Shown: positions 1 to 6,436, numbered from the stretch's first letter. The stretch is DNA of 8,927 bases from an uncultured Blautia sp. (GCA_900552095.1 URYM01000065.1:1-8927), one strand, 5' to 3'. Notes: generated from the letters alone by a model not told the origin. Translations and numbers: made by a program.

Positions 1-36
1 CGGTCTCGTGGGCTCGGAGATGTGTATAAGAGACAG
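1..36 (+). other. Illumina Nextera Read-2 adapter remnant (Tn5 mosaic end), not genomic
   Basis: Bases 3-36 match the 34-nt Nextera transposase Read-2 adapter, recalled from general knowledge, and bases 18-36 are the 19-bp Tn5 mosaic end AGATGTGTATAAGAGACAG. Bases 1-2 are probably the last bases of the index. Library transposition puts this sequence directly against sample DNA, so the true genomic sequence starts at base 37. An ATG inside the adapter (base 22) makes an artefactual N-terminus reading MYKRQ in frame with the next gene; another frame gives MCIRDS. Neither should be annotated as protein. Confidence 0.97.
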
Positions 37-966
37 CTGCATGGGCTGCCCAGTATCTATGCGGAGGAAAACGGGCTCTATGACAAGTTTGATTATACGA
101 TCGACATGTATGCCGGCGGACCGGTGCAGAATGAGGCGATTGCTTCCGGTGCATGGGAAGTTGGAACGACAGGAATCGGAGGTGCTGTTCTGGGCTGTCC
201 CACTTACAATATGAAGGTAATCGGTTTTGCATGTGATGATACCGCAGCAGTTGGTATCTGGGTGAGACCGGACAGTGATCTGGCGAAAAAAGATCCGGAT
301 GAGAAGGGTGTCAGAGGAACTGCGGAAGACTGGAAGGGCAAGAAAATCCTCTGCCAGACCGGTACGACCTGCCATATGACGCTGGTTGCCACACTGGAAC
401 ATCTGGGGCTGACTGCAGACGATGTGGAGATTGTTGACACTGCAGTGGCACAGTCTTATGCCGCATTTAAAGCGGGAGAAGCAGATGTGGTATGCCTCTG
501 GTCTCCCTTCGGATATCAGGCAGAATCTGACGAAGGATGGGTACAGATATCAGGCGCAGAAGGTCTGGGACTGGAAATGCCGAACCTGATCGTGGCTACA
601 GAAGAAGCGGTGAAAAACCGTCCTGAAGCAGTTCAGCAGTGGCTGGAAGCTTACTTAAAAGCAGTAGAAGAGATGAGAGAGGATCCGGAAGCTGCGCAGA
701 AACTGTATGACTTTGAAGAGCAGGAAGGCATTACCATGACAGAGGAGGCAGCAGAGAGAGACATAGAGGTGCGCCAGTTCCCGACTCTGGAAGAAAATAA
801 AGCGGTATTCGAGACTGATGAAAATGGAAACAGCAAGGCACTGGAGATTCTGGTGGGCTTTGCAGATTTCATGATCGAGCAGGGAAAACTGACAGAAGCA
901 GATAAGCAGGAAATGATCGACAACGGAGCGATTGACGGAAGCTTTATTGCCAATATTAATTTCTAG
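37..966 (+). CDS. ABC transporter substrate-binding protein, NitT/TauT (NMT1/SsuA-like) family, 5'-truncated
   Basis: This is the extracellular solute-binding subunit of the importer encoded by the next four genes. It is open from the first genomic base and ends at TAG 964-966, leaving 309 codons. The N-terminus, normally a lipoprotein or Sec signal plus the first strand (roughly 40-70 residues by family comparison), is lost at the contig edge. Visible family features, numbered from base 37, are the opening segment with IYAEENGLYDK (7-17), a glycine-rich ligand-side stretch with AIASGAWEVGTTGIGG (34-49), and the second-lobe block beginning GKKILCQTGT (101-110). The block continues through HLGLTADDVEIVD and the KAGEADVVCLW segment (145-155), the usual NMT1/SsuA arrangement of a domain crossover with a 'GEAD' turn. 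The C-terminal third is acidic and helical. The ligand cannot be read from sequence: the family covers sulfonates, taurine, nitrate, thiamine precursors and others. The family assignment is firm; the substrate is unknown. Confidence 0.9.
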   Translation: MHGLPSIYAEENGLYDKFDYTIDMYAGGPVQNEAIASGAWEVGTTGIGGAVLGCPTYNMKVIGFACDDTAAVGIWVRPDSDLAKKDPDEKGVRGTAEDWKGKKILCQTGTTCHMTLVATLEHLGLTADDVEIVDTAVAQSYAAFKAGEADVVCLWSPFGYQAESDEGWVQISGAEGLGLEMPNLIVATEEAVKNRPEAVQQWLEAYLKAVEEMREDPEAAQKLYDFEEQEGITMTEEAAERDIEVRQFPTLEENKAVFETDENGNSKALEILVGFADFMIEQGKLTEADKQEMIDNGAIDGSFIANINF

Positions 967-979
967 TTTGATACATAAG

Positions 980-1024
980 AAGGGGACTGGCGTGCCAAAA
1001 GGACGTGCAGCCAGTCCCTTTTTT
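980..1024 (+). terminator. Rho-independent-type hairpin between binding-protein and permease genes
   Basis: A 9-bp perfect stem (GGGACTGGC at 983-991 with GCCAGTCCC at 1010-1018) is extended outward by a G-T and A-T pairs. The loop is 18 nt, and a run of six T (1019-1024) follows. It sits 14 bases after the stop of the binding-protein gene and immediately before the ribosome binding site of the first permease. As an intra-operon element it most likely causes partial termination or protects the 3' end of the upstream message. Either would give an excess of binding protein over membrane components, a pattern known in several ABC-import operons. A separate downstream promoter is not evident, since only about 20 bases lie between the T-tract and the start codon. 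Confidence 0.85.
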
Positions 1025-1043
1025 ATTTTGAGGAGTGAACAGT

Positions 1044-1871
1044 ATGGAAGAAAAGGAAAAGACAACGAGCTCCATCCAGATTGAAGAGAGAAAACGGAAA
1101 AAAGAAAAGAGAGAGTTATTTCTGATCTCGGCGGTCAGTGTTGCCGTATTTTTGGGGATTTGGGAACTGGCTGTGCGGATGGAATGGCTGGATCCACAGT
1201 TTGTATGCTCGCCTTCGGAGGCGTTTCTGGCTTTTGTCGATAAGCTGACCAATGCAGATCCGGATGGAGCAGTGCTGGGGGTTCATATTCTGGAGAGCCT
1301 GAAGCTGGCTCTGATCGGCTATGTGGCAGCAGTGATTGTAGGAGTGCCGCTGGGACTGCTTCTGGGTTATTATCGTACCTTTGACAGGCTGGTAACGCCA
1401 ATCTTTGAGATTATCCGTCCAATTCCGCCTATCGCCTGGATTCCGCTTTCTGTAATCTGGCTGGGAATTGGAACCACGGCAAAATGTTTTATTATTTTTC
1501 TGGCAGCCTTCGTTCCCTGTGTGATTAATTCTTATACGGGGGTTAAACTGACAAATCCGGTGCTGATCGATGTGGCAAAAACCTGTGGAGCCAGCAGATG
1601 GACTATTTTCCGGACTGTATGCACGCCTTCCGCCATGCCGCTGGCCTTTACGGGAGTGCGTGTTGCCCTGGGAAATGCCTGGTCAACGCTGGTGGCGGCA
1701 GAGATGCTTTCCGCTACAGCAGGTCTGGGCTATATGATTCAGCAGGGAAGAGCCCTGGGACGTTCTGATATTATTATTGTCGGAATGCTGACGATAGGAG
1801 TGATTGGGGCGGTTCTTACAGGAATTCTGAACCGGATGGAAAATAAAGTGATTCGATGGAGGGCTAGATAA
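1044..1871 (+). CDS. ABC transporter permease 1, TauC/SsuC type
   Basis: This is a 275-residue integral membrane subunit of a NitT/TauT importer. I chose ATG 1044 because GAGGAG (1030-1035) lies 8 bases upstream; an in-frame GTG at 1035 overlaps that site and is unlikely to be used. Residues 1-24 are a highly charged cytoplasmic tail rich in E, K and R. Hydrophobic segments follow at about 25-44, 83-110, 130-165, 205-225 and 243-262, fitting the six-helix BPD_transp_1 fold. The segment IRPIPPIAWIPL (about 124-135) is typical of this family. The ATPase-contacting EAA loop is near consensus, with VAKTCGASRW at 177-186 (conserved Gly182) and the PSAMPLAFTGVR block after it. The gene overlaps the second permease by one base (TAATG). 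The two permeases are paralogues and most likely form a heterodimeric pore. Direction of transport (import) follows from the EAA loop and the binding protein. Confidence 0.9.
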   Translation: MEEKEKTTSSIQIEERKRKKEKRELFLISAVSVAVFLGIWELAVRMEWLDPQFVCSPSEAFLAFVDKLTNADPDGAVLGVHILESLKLALIGYVAAVIVGVPLGLLLGYYRTFDRLVTPIFEIIRPIPPIAWIPLSVIWLGIGTTAKCFIIFLAAFVPCVINSYTGVKLTNPVLIDVAKTCGASRWTIFRTVCTPSAMPLAFTGVRVALGNAWSTLVAAEMLSATAGLGYMIQQGRALGRSDIIIVGMLTIGVIGAVLTGILNRMENKVIRWRAR

Positions 1872-2644
1872 TGAATAAGAAAAAAGCAAAAGATATTGGC
1901 CTTACCTGCGTTTCGTTATTGATTTTAATTGGCCTGTGGGTTCTGGTGTCTAACAGCAGGCCGGATTTTTTTCCGACGCCTCAGGCAACCTGGGAGCGTT
2001 TTATGAAAATGATTGAGAGGCCGATCAGTAAGACAACGGTGGCCGGTCACGTTCTGATCAGCCTGAAGCGAGTTCTCATTGCGCTGGTGATCGCTGTGAT
2101 CTCCGGAGTTGGAATCGGCCTTGTGATTGGATGGAATAAGAAAATTAATGCGGTACTTAATCCGCTTCTGACAGCCCTGCGTCCGATTCCGCCGATTGCG
2201 TGGATCCCTCTGGTCATCCTCTGGTTCGGAGTTGGTGAATTTCCCAAGATCCTTCTGGTGTTTATCGGATCCTTCTTTCCGGTTGTATTGAATACGGCTA
2301 CGGGAGTGAGCATGGTGGATCCCATGTATCTGAATGTGGGGCATATTTATAAGGCCAATACCTTCCAGATGCTGCGGCATGTGGTATTTCCGGCGGCAAT
2401 GCCCGCAATCATGGCCGGAATCAAAATCGCTCTGAGCAGCGGATGGATGGTAGTGGTAGCGGCAGAAATGATTGCCAGCAAGTCGGGGCTGGGATTTTTG
2501 ATTACCCGGGGAAATGAAAGTTATGATGTGGCTCTGGTGCTTGTGGGTATGATTCTGATCGGAATCGTCGGAGCAGTTTTGAGCATGATCTTCACATTGG
2601 CAGAAAGGTGGTTATGTCCGTGGACGGAAAAGAAAAACGGGTGA
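1871..2644 (+). CDS. ABC transporter permease 2, TauC/SsuC type, with atypical EAA loop
   Basis: This 257-residue membrane subunit is paralogous to the preceding permease. ATG 1871 shares one base with the upstream stop and is preceded by GGAGGG (1858-1863) 7 bases away. A short basic N-terminus (MNKKKAK) precedes a first helix at about 9-27. Further hydrophobic segments lie at about 63-88, 108-125, 127-143, 172-200 and 219-242. The LRPIPPIAWIPL segment (103-114) is almost identical to that of permease 1, showing common origin. The EAA region reads NVGHIYKANTF (155-165): the invariant glycine is replaced by Lys161 and the EAA alanines are missing, whereas the downstream FPAAMP block is retained. 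The coupling helix to the ATPase is therefore non-standard, which parallels the asymmetry of the two ATPases. Its last 31 bases overlap the next coding region, implying translational coupling. Confidence 0.9.
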   Translation: MNKKKAKDIGLTCVSLLILIGLWVLVSNSRPDFFPTPQATWERFMKMIERPISKTTVAGHVLISLKRVLIALVIAVISGVGIGLVIGWNKKINAVLNPLLTALRPIPPIAWIPLVILWFGVGEFPKILLVFIGSFFPVVLNTATGVSMVDPMYLNVGHIYKANTFQMLRHVVFPAAMPAIMAGIKIALSSGWMVVVAAEMIASKSGLGFLITRGNESYDVALVLVGMILIGIVGAVLSMIFTLAERWLCPWTEKKNG

Positions 2645-3378
2645 AATTGACATTAAAGAACATATCAAAATCTTTCTATGCCCGGAAAGAAATTTTTGAG
2701 GCGGTAAACAATGTGTCTCTGGATGTTTACGAAAATGAATTTCTGGTAATCCTGGGGCCGGGACAGTGCGGAAAAAGTGTTCTTTTAAATATGATAACAG
2801 GTTTGGAGAAGCCCACAGCCGGAACTGTAGAATTTGCAGACCGAAACGAGTCAAATGTGGGATTTGTTTTCCAGAAGACAGCAGTTTTTCCATGGAAAAC
2901 AGTTATGGAAAATGTAGAATTTGCCCAGGAACTGCAGGGTGTGAGCAGGGAAAAAAGGCGGGAGCAGGCGCAGTATCTGATTGAGCTGGTGGGATTAAAG
3001 GGATTTGAAAATTCTTATCCGAGACAGCTTTCCGGTGGAATGAAACAGAGAGTGGGAATTGCGAGAGCCTACTGCAGTAATCCGGACGTTCTTCTGATGG
3101 ATGAACCCTTCGGAGCGCTGGATGCGCAGACGCGTTACCAGATGGAGGAGGAGGTACTCCGTATCTGGGAGAAGGAGAAGCGGACGGTCATCTTTGTAAC
3201 GAATAATATTGAGGAGGCGGTTTATCTGGGGGATCGGATTGTTCTTCTGAGTGAATGTCCGGCTACCGTAAAGGAGATTTATTCCCTGGATCAGCTGCCG
3301 CGGCCGAGAGACTATGTAGATCCGAAATTTTTGAGAATAAGAGAAATGATAGAAGATAATATGGATCTGGCATTATAG
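2614..3378 (+). CDS. ABC transporter ATP-binding protein 1 (TauB/SsuB type; non-canonical Walker A and switch residue)
   Basis: This is a 254-residue nucleotide-binding subunit. ATG 2614 has AGAAAGG (2602-2608) at 5 bases; a GTG at 2608 is a less likely start. Motifs in order are a Walker A region GPGQCGKS (48-55), Q-loop Gln87 in FVFQK, signature LSGGMKQR (139-146, fully canonical), Walker B LLMDEP (160-165) with catalytic Glu164, and D-loop GALD (167-170). Two departures matter. Walker A has Gln51 where GxxGxGKS requires Gly, though Lys54 and Ser55 are intact. The switch-loop histidine is Asn197 in VTNNIEEA. The catalytic Glu is kept. Length and remaining motifs are normal, so this is not a decaying gene. 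It probably pairs with the next ATPase rather than with itself (see findings). The substrate class follows only from the neighbouring permeases and binding protein. Confidence 0.92.
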   Translation: MSVDGKEKRVKLTLKNISKSFYARKEIFEAVNNVSLDVYENEFLVILGPGQCGKSVLLNMITGLEKPTAGTVEFADRNESNVGFVFQKTAVFPWKTVMENVEFAQELQGVSREKRREQAQYLIELVGLKGFENSYPRQLSGGMKQRVGIARAYCSNPDVLLMDEPFGALDAQTRYQMEEEVLRIWEKEKRTVIFVTNNIEEAVYLGDRIVLLSECPATVKEIYSLDQLPRPRDYVDPKFLRIREMIEDNMDLAL

Positions 3379-3394
3379 AAGCAGGAGGAGAAAG

Positions 3395-4138
3395 ATGAGC
3401 GAGGAAGTAAAGGTAAGGGTAGAAAATCTGACCAAATGCTTTGGGGATCTGAAGGTTTTGGATGAAGTTTCTTTTAATATCAAAAAGGGTGAATTTGTGT
3501 GTATTGTAGGACCTACAGGATGTGGAAAAACGACCTTTTTGAAGCTTCTGACCAAATTGATCGAGCCGACTTCCGGAGAGATTTATATTGATGGGGAACC
3601 GGCGGATCCTACGAAGCACAATATTTCTTTTGTATTCCAGGAACCTTCCGCATTTCCCTGGCTGACTGCACAGCAGAATATCGAATACGGGCTGAAGGTA
3701 AAAAAGAGACCGGAAAAAGAAATCAAAGAGCAGACAGATAAGATTATCGGACTGCTGGGGCTGGAGAAATTCCGGGATGCCTATCCCCATGAGATGTCGG
3801 TCAGCATGGAGCAGAGGGTAGTAATCGGCCGGGCATTTGCCATGAATCCGGATCTGCTTCTGATGGATGAACCTTACGGACAGATGGATATTAAGATGCG
3901 TTATTTTCTGGAGGATGAGGTGATCAAACTGTGGAAGGCGACCAACAGTACGGTGCTTTTTATTACTCACAATCTGGAGGAGGCGGTATATCTGGCAGAG
4001 AAGATTTTGATTCTCTCCAATAAACCTGCCAAGATTAAAAGTGAGGTGACAGTGGATCTGCCAAGACCCAGAAATGTGGCGGATGAAAAGTTTGTAGAGA
4101 TTCGGAAACAGATCACGGATGAAATTAAATGGTGGTAG
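3395..4138 (+). CDS. ABC transporter ATP-binding protein 2 (TauB/SsuB type; degenerate signature motif)
   Basis: This is a 247-residue nucleotide-binding subunit, paralogous to ATPase 1 and 16 bases downstream of it. ATG 3395 follows a strong AGGAGGAG (3383-3390). Walker A GPTGCGKT (39-46) is canonical, as are Q-loop Gln82 (FVFQE), Walker B LLMDEP (155-160) with Glu159, and switch His192 in ITHNLEEA. The ABC signature, however, reads MSVSMEQR (134-141) instead of LSGGMxQR, losing both glycines, and the D-loop is GQMD (162-165) instead of GALD. The changes are single-codon substitutions in an otherwise intact frame, so neither pseudogenisation nor sequencing error is indicated. The losses are the mirror image of those in ATPase 1. 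It likely supplies the Walker A, Walker B and switch-histidine half of the one fully consensus ATP site in a heterodimer. Ends with TAG 4136-4138. Confidence 0.92.
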   Translation: MSEEVKVRVENLTKCFGDLKVLDEVSFNIKKGEFVCIVGPTGCGKTTFLKLLTKLIEPTSGEIYIDGEPADPTKHNISFVFQEPSAFPWLTAQQNIEYGLKVKKRPEKEIKEQTDKIIGLLGLEKFRDAYPHEMSVSMEQRVVIGRAFAMNPDLLLMDEPYGQMDIKMRYFLEDEVIKLWKATNSTVLFITHNLEEAVYLAEKILILSNKPAKIKSEVTVDLPRPRNVADEKFVEIRKQITDEIKWW

Positions 4139-4148
4139 GGAAAGACAG

Positions 4149-4991
4149 ATGAAATACATATTTGCAAATTTAAAACGGTTTGACATTCCGGTGGAGCTGG
4201 ACGGAATTAACCGCATGGCGCCGGCAGCGGAATGGGGAACGTATCTGACGGAACAGATCCAGAAAACCATGAAAGAGTTTGAAGAGGAAGCACAGTTTGG
4301 CATTTTTTATCCGGAAGCGTATCTGATCCAGGCGGCTGCGGCAAAAGAACCGGGAAGCCGGTGGAAGATCGGAGCACAGGGGATTTACCGGGAAGACACA
4401 CAAAAAGGCGGGAATTTCGGAGCTTTCACAACAAATAAAACGGCCCGGAGTGTAAAGGCTTTAGGCGGCGAGTACGTGCTGATCGGTCACTGCGAGGAGC
4501 GGATGGATAAAAGCGGTGTCCTGGCGGAGGCGGGAGTCTGCGATCCGGGAGCAGTAAACCGGCTGCTGGGAAAAGAAATCCGGTGTGCGGCCAAAGTCGG
4601 TCTGGAAATTCTGTACTGTGTGGGAGAAAAAGAAGAGGAGCAGTCCCGGTGGCAGGAAGTGATCGGGGAACAGCTGGAAACTGCCCTGCAGGAGGCGGGA
4701 GAGGCAAAGGTAGCAATTGCGTATGAACCTCTCTGGGCGATCGGACCCGGAAAGCCGGTTCCCGATAAGGAATCCATCACAAGGGTGGCAAAATTTATCA
4801 AGGAAAAGACAGGAGGACTTCCGGTTATCTATGGCGGAGGACTGAAAGAGGAAAATGCCAGAATGCTGGCCTCTATTCCCGAAGTTGACGGAGGGCTGAT
4901 CGGGTTAACGCGTTTCAGCGGTGAAATCGGATTTTACCCCGACGGATTTGACGCTATCGTAAGAGAATATTTGGGAGGAGAAAAGTCATGA
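4149..4991 (+). CDS. Triosephosphate-isomerase-like protein (divergent TIM paralogue)
   Basis: This is a 280-residue TIM-barrel protein of the triosephosphate isomerase family. ATG 4149 (MKYIFANLKRF) is preferred over an in-frame ATG at 4119, because the latter lies inside the upstream gene and adds ten residues that do not fit the family; AGGGAAAG lies just ahead of 4149. Catalytic residues are present: Asn7 and Lys9 (canonical NxK), His114 in IGHCEE, and Glu193 in AYEPLWAIGPGK, plus the GAQ element at 75-77. Ligand-phosphate sites differ. YGGSV is YGGGL (228-232), and the canonical VGGASL is replaced by a stretch with IGLTRF (251-256). It is about 30 residues longer than housekeeping TIM (near 250). 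I infer an isomerase acting on a related hydroxy-aldehyde/ketone with a different anionic end, not the glycolytic enzyme; EryH/LerI-type tetrulose-phosphate isomerases are a precedent for such paralogues. It overlaps the next gene by 4 bases (ATGA). Confidence 0.85.
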   Translation: MKYIFANLKRFDIPVELDGINRMAPAAEWGTYLTEQIQKTMKEFEEEAQFGIFYPEAYLIQAAAAKEPGSRWKIGAQGIYREDTQKGGNFGAFTTNKTARSVKALGGEYVLIGHCEERMDKSGVLAEAGVCDPGAVNRLLGKEIRCAAKVGLEILYCVGEKEEEQSRWQEVIGEQLETALQEAGEAKVAIAYEPLWAIGPGKPVPDKESITRVAKFIKEKTGGLPVIYGGGLKEENARMLASIPEVDGGLIGLTRFSGEIGFYPDGFDAIVREYLGGEKS

Positions 4992-6427
4992 AACTAAATT
5001 TTGAATACGGCCATGGCACTATGGCGGCAGAACTGCCGGATGAACTGACAGATGTGTTTATTCCCGGGGAGACGGTTCCGGATCCGCCGTATATTCCGGA
5101 AGATCAGCTGGTGGAAAAGACGAGGGAATCTATTCTGCATCCCATTGGAATGGAGCCGCTCTCCAAACTGGCAAAGAAGGGGAGCAAGGTGACCATTATT
5201 ATTCCGGATATTGTAAAAGGCGGCTGTCAGCCCACTTCCCACAGAAAAATTTCTATTCGCCTGATCGTGGATGAACTCTATAAGGCAGGGGTAGAGAAAA
5301 AGGATATTCTTCTGATCTTCTCCAACGGGCTTCATCCCAGAACCAGCAAAAAGGAAATGCTTCAGATTCTGGGGCCGGAGCTGTTCCATGAATTTTATCC
5401 GACCCATCAGATTACCAGTCACGACAGTGAGGATTACGACCATCTGGTAGATCTGGGATGCACCAGAAGGGGCGACCGGGTTCTGATGAACAAATATGTA
5501 TATGATTCTGATGTGGCGATCTTGATCGGACATACCCAGGGGAATCCCTATGGCGGATATTCCGGAGGATACAAACACTGTTCTACAGGAATTACGCACT
5601 GGAGGAGCATTGCCACCCACCATGTTCCGGAGGTCATGCACAGAGATGACTTTACTCCGGTGAGTACCCATTCTCTGATGCGCACCAAATTTGATGAAAT
5701 TGGAATGTACATGGAAGAGTGCATGGGCAAGAAGTTCTTCTGCTGCGATGCCGTTCTGGATTCGGCTTCCCGTCAGATTGAGATCAACAGCGGTTATGCG
5801 AAGGAAATGCAGCCTGTTTCCTGGAAGACTGCGGATAAACGGACTTTTGTGCACTGGGCAGAGAAGAAGTATGATGTGCTGGTTTTCGGCATGCCTCAGG
5901 ACTTTCATTACGGAGACGGTATGGGAACCAATCCGATTCAGATGATGCAGGCGTTATCCGCTCAGGTGATCCGCCTGAAACGTGTGATGAGTGATCGCTG
6001 CGTGATCATCTGTTCTTCCATCTGCAATGGATATTTTCACGATGAGCGCTGGCCGTATCTGAGGGAACTCTATGAGCTGTTCCAGCATGACCATATGAAT
6101 ATTCTTCCGGATATGGACAAATACGGAGAGTATTTTGCGACGAATGAGGAGTATATACGTAAATACCGCTATGCGGGAGCCTTCCATCCCTATCATGGTT
6201 TTTCCATGATGAGCTGTGGTCACATCGCGGAGATGAATACTTCTGCGATCTATATCGTAGGGGCACAGGAACCCGGAATTGCAAGAGGAATGGGATTGAA
6301 GACCAGGGCTACTTTTGAGGAAGCGCTGGAAGATGCGAAAAAGAAGTACGTGGGAGAGAACCCCAATATTCTGGCTCTTCCGCTGACCTTTAAGAAGGCT
6401 TCGGTTCACCTTTGCATGAAAGAATAA
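4988..6427 (+). CDS. LarA-family (DUF2088) nickel-pincer-dependent racemase/epimerase homologue
   Basis: This is a 479-residue cytoplasmic enzyme, somewhat longer than L. plantarum LarA (about 424). ATG 4988 follows GGGAGGAG (4973-4980) by 7 bases and overlaps the TIM-like stop as ATGA. From established work on LarA, key residues are acid/base His108 and His174, Lys184 (covalent anchor of the nickel-pincer nucleotide) and His200 (Ni ligand). Here His116 (SNGLHPR), His182 (LIGHTQG), Lys196 (YSGGYK) and His212 (ATHH) occur in the same order. The 66-residue gap between the two catalytic histidines and the 16-residue gap from Lys to Ni-ligand His are identical. The N-terminal DxTR motif is DIVK (74-77), so the substrate-contacting Arg is replaced by Lys77. 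Lactate may therefore not be the substrate; related LarA homologues act on other alpha-hydroxyacids, including sugar acids. The cofactor-making genes larB, larC and larE are not in this window. Ends at TAA 6425-6427. Confidence 0.85.
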   Translation: MKLNFEYGHGTMAAELPDELTDVFIPGETVPDPPYIPEDQLVEKTRESILHPIGMEPLSKLAKKGSKVTIIIPDIVKGGCQPTSHRKISIRLIVDELYKAGVEKKDILLIFSNGLHPRTSKKEMLQILGPELFHEFYPTHQITSHDSEDYDHLVDLGCTRRGDRVLMNKYVYDSDVAILIGHTQGNPYGGYSGGYKHCSTGITHWRSIATHHVPEVMHRDDFTPVSTHSLMRTKFDEIGMYMEECMGKKFFCCDAVLDSASRQIEINSGYAKEMQPVSWKTADKRTFVHWAEKKYDVLVFGMPQDFHYGDGMGTNPIQMMQALSAQVIRLKRVMSDRCVIICSSICNGYFHDERWPYLRELYELFQHDHMNILPDMDKYGEYFATNEEYIRKYRYAGAFHPYHGFSMMSCGHIAEMNTSAIYIVGAQEPGIARGMGLKTRATFEEALEDAKKKYVGENPNILALPLTFKKASVHLCMKE

Positions 6428-6436
6428 AAAGCTATA

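Noticed and set aside
18..36. Tn5 mosaic end as evidence of a natural Tn5 insertion
   Set aside because: It is directly preceded by the synthetic Nextera Read-2 primer sequence and sits at the contig edge, so it is a library artefact, not a mobile element.
2601..2644. Overlap of permease 2 and ATPase 1 as a possible frameshift or fusion
   Set aside because: Both frames are complete with sensible ends, and a ribosome binding site precedes ATG 2614. A 31-base overlap is ordinary translational coupling.
3263..4303. 346-codon open frame on the minus strand opposite ATPase 2
   Set aside because: It is antisense to a protein with clear ABC motifs, has no ribosome binding site and reads as low-complexity, cysteine/leucine/phenylalanine-rich sequence without family features.
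4994..5908. 304-codon open frame on the minus strand opposite the LarA homologue
   Set aside because: It is a shadow of the real frame: no start signal, and its composition (many His, Arg, Asn, Ile) reflects reverse-complemented codons.
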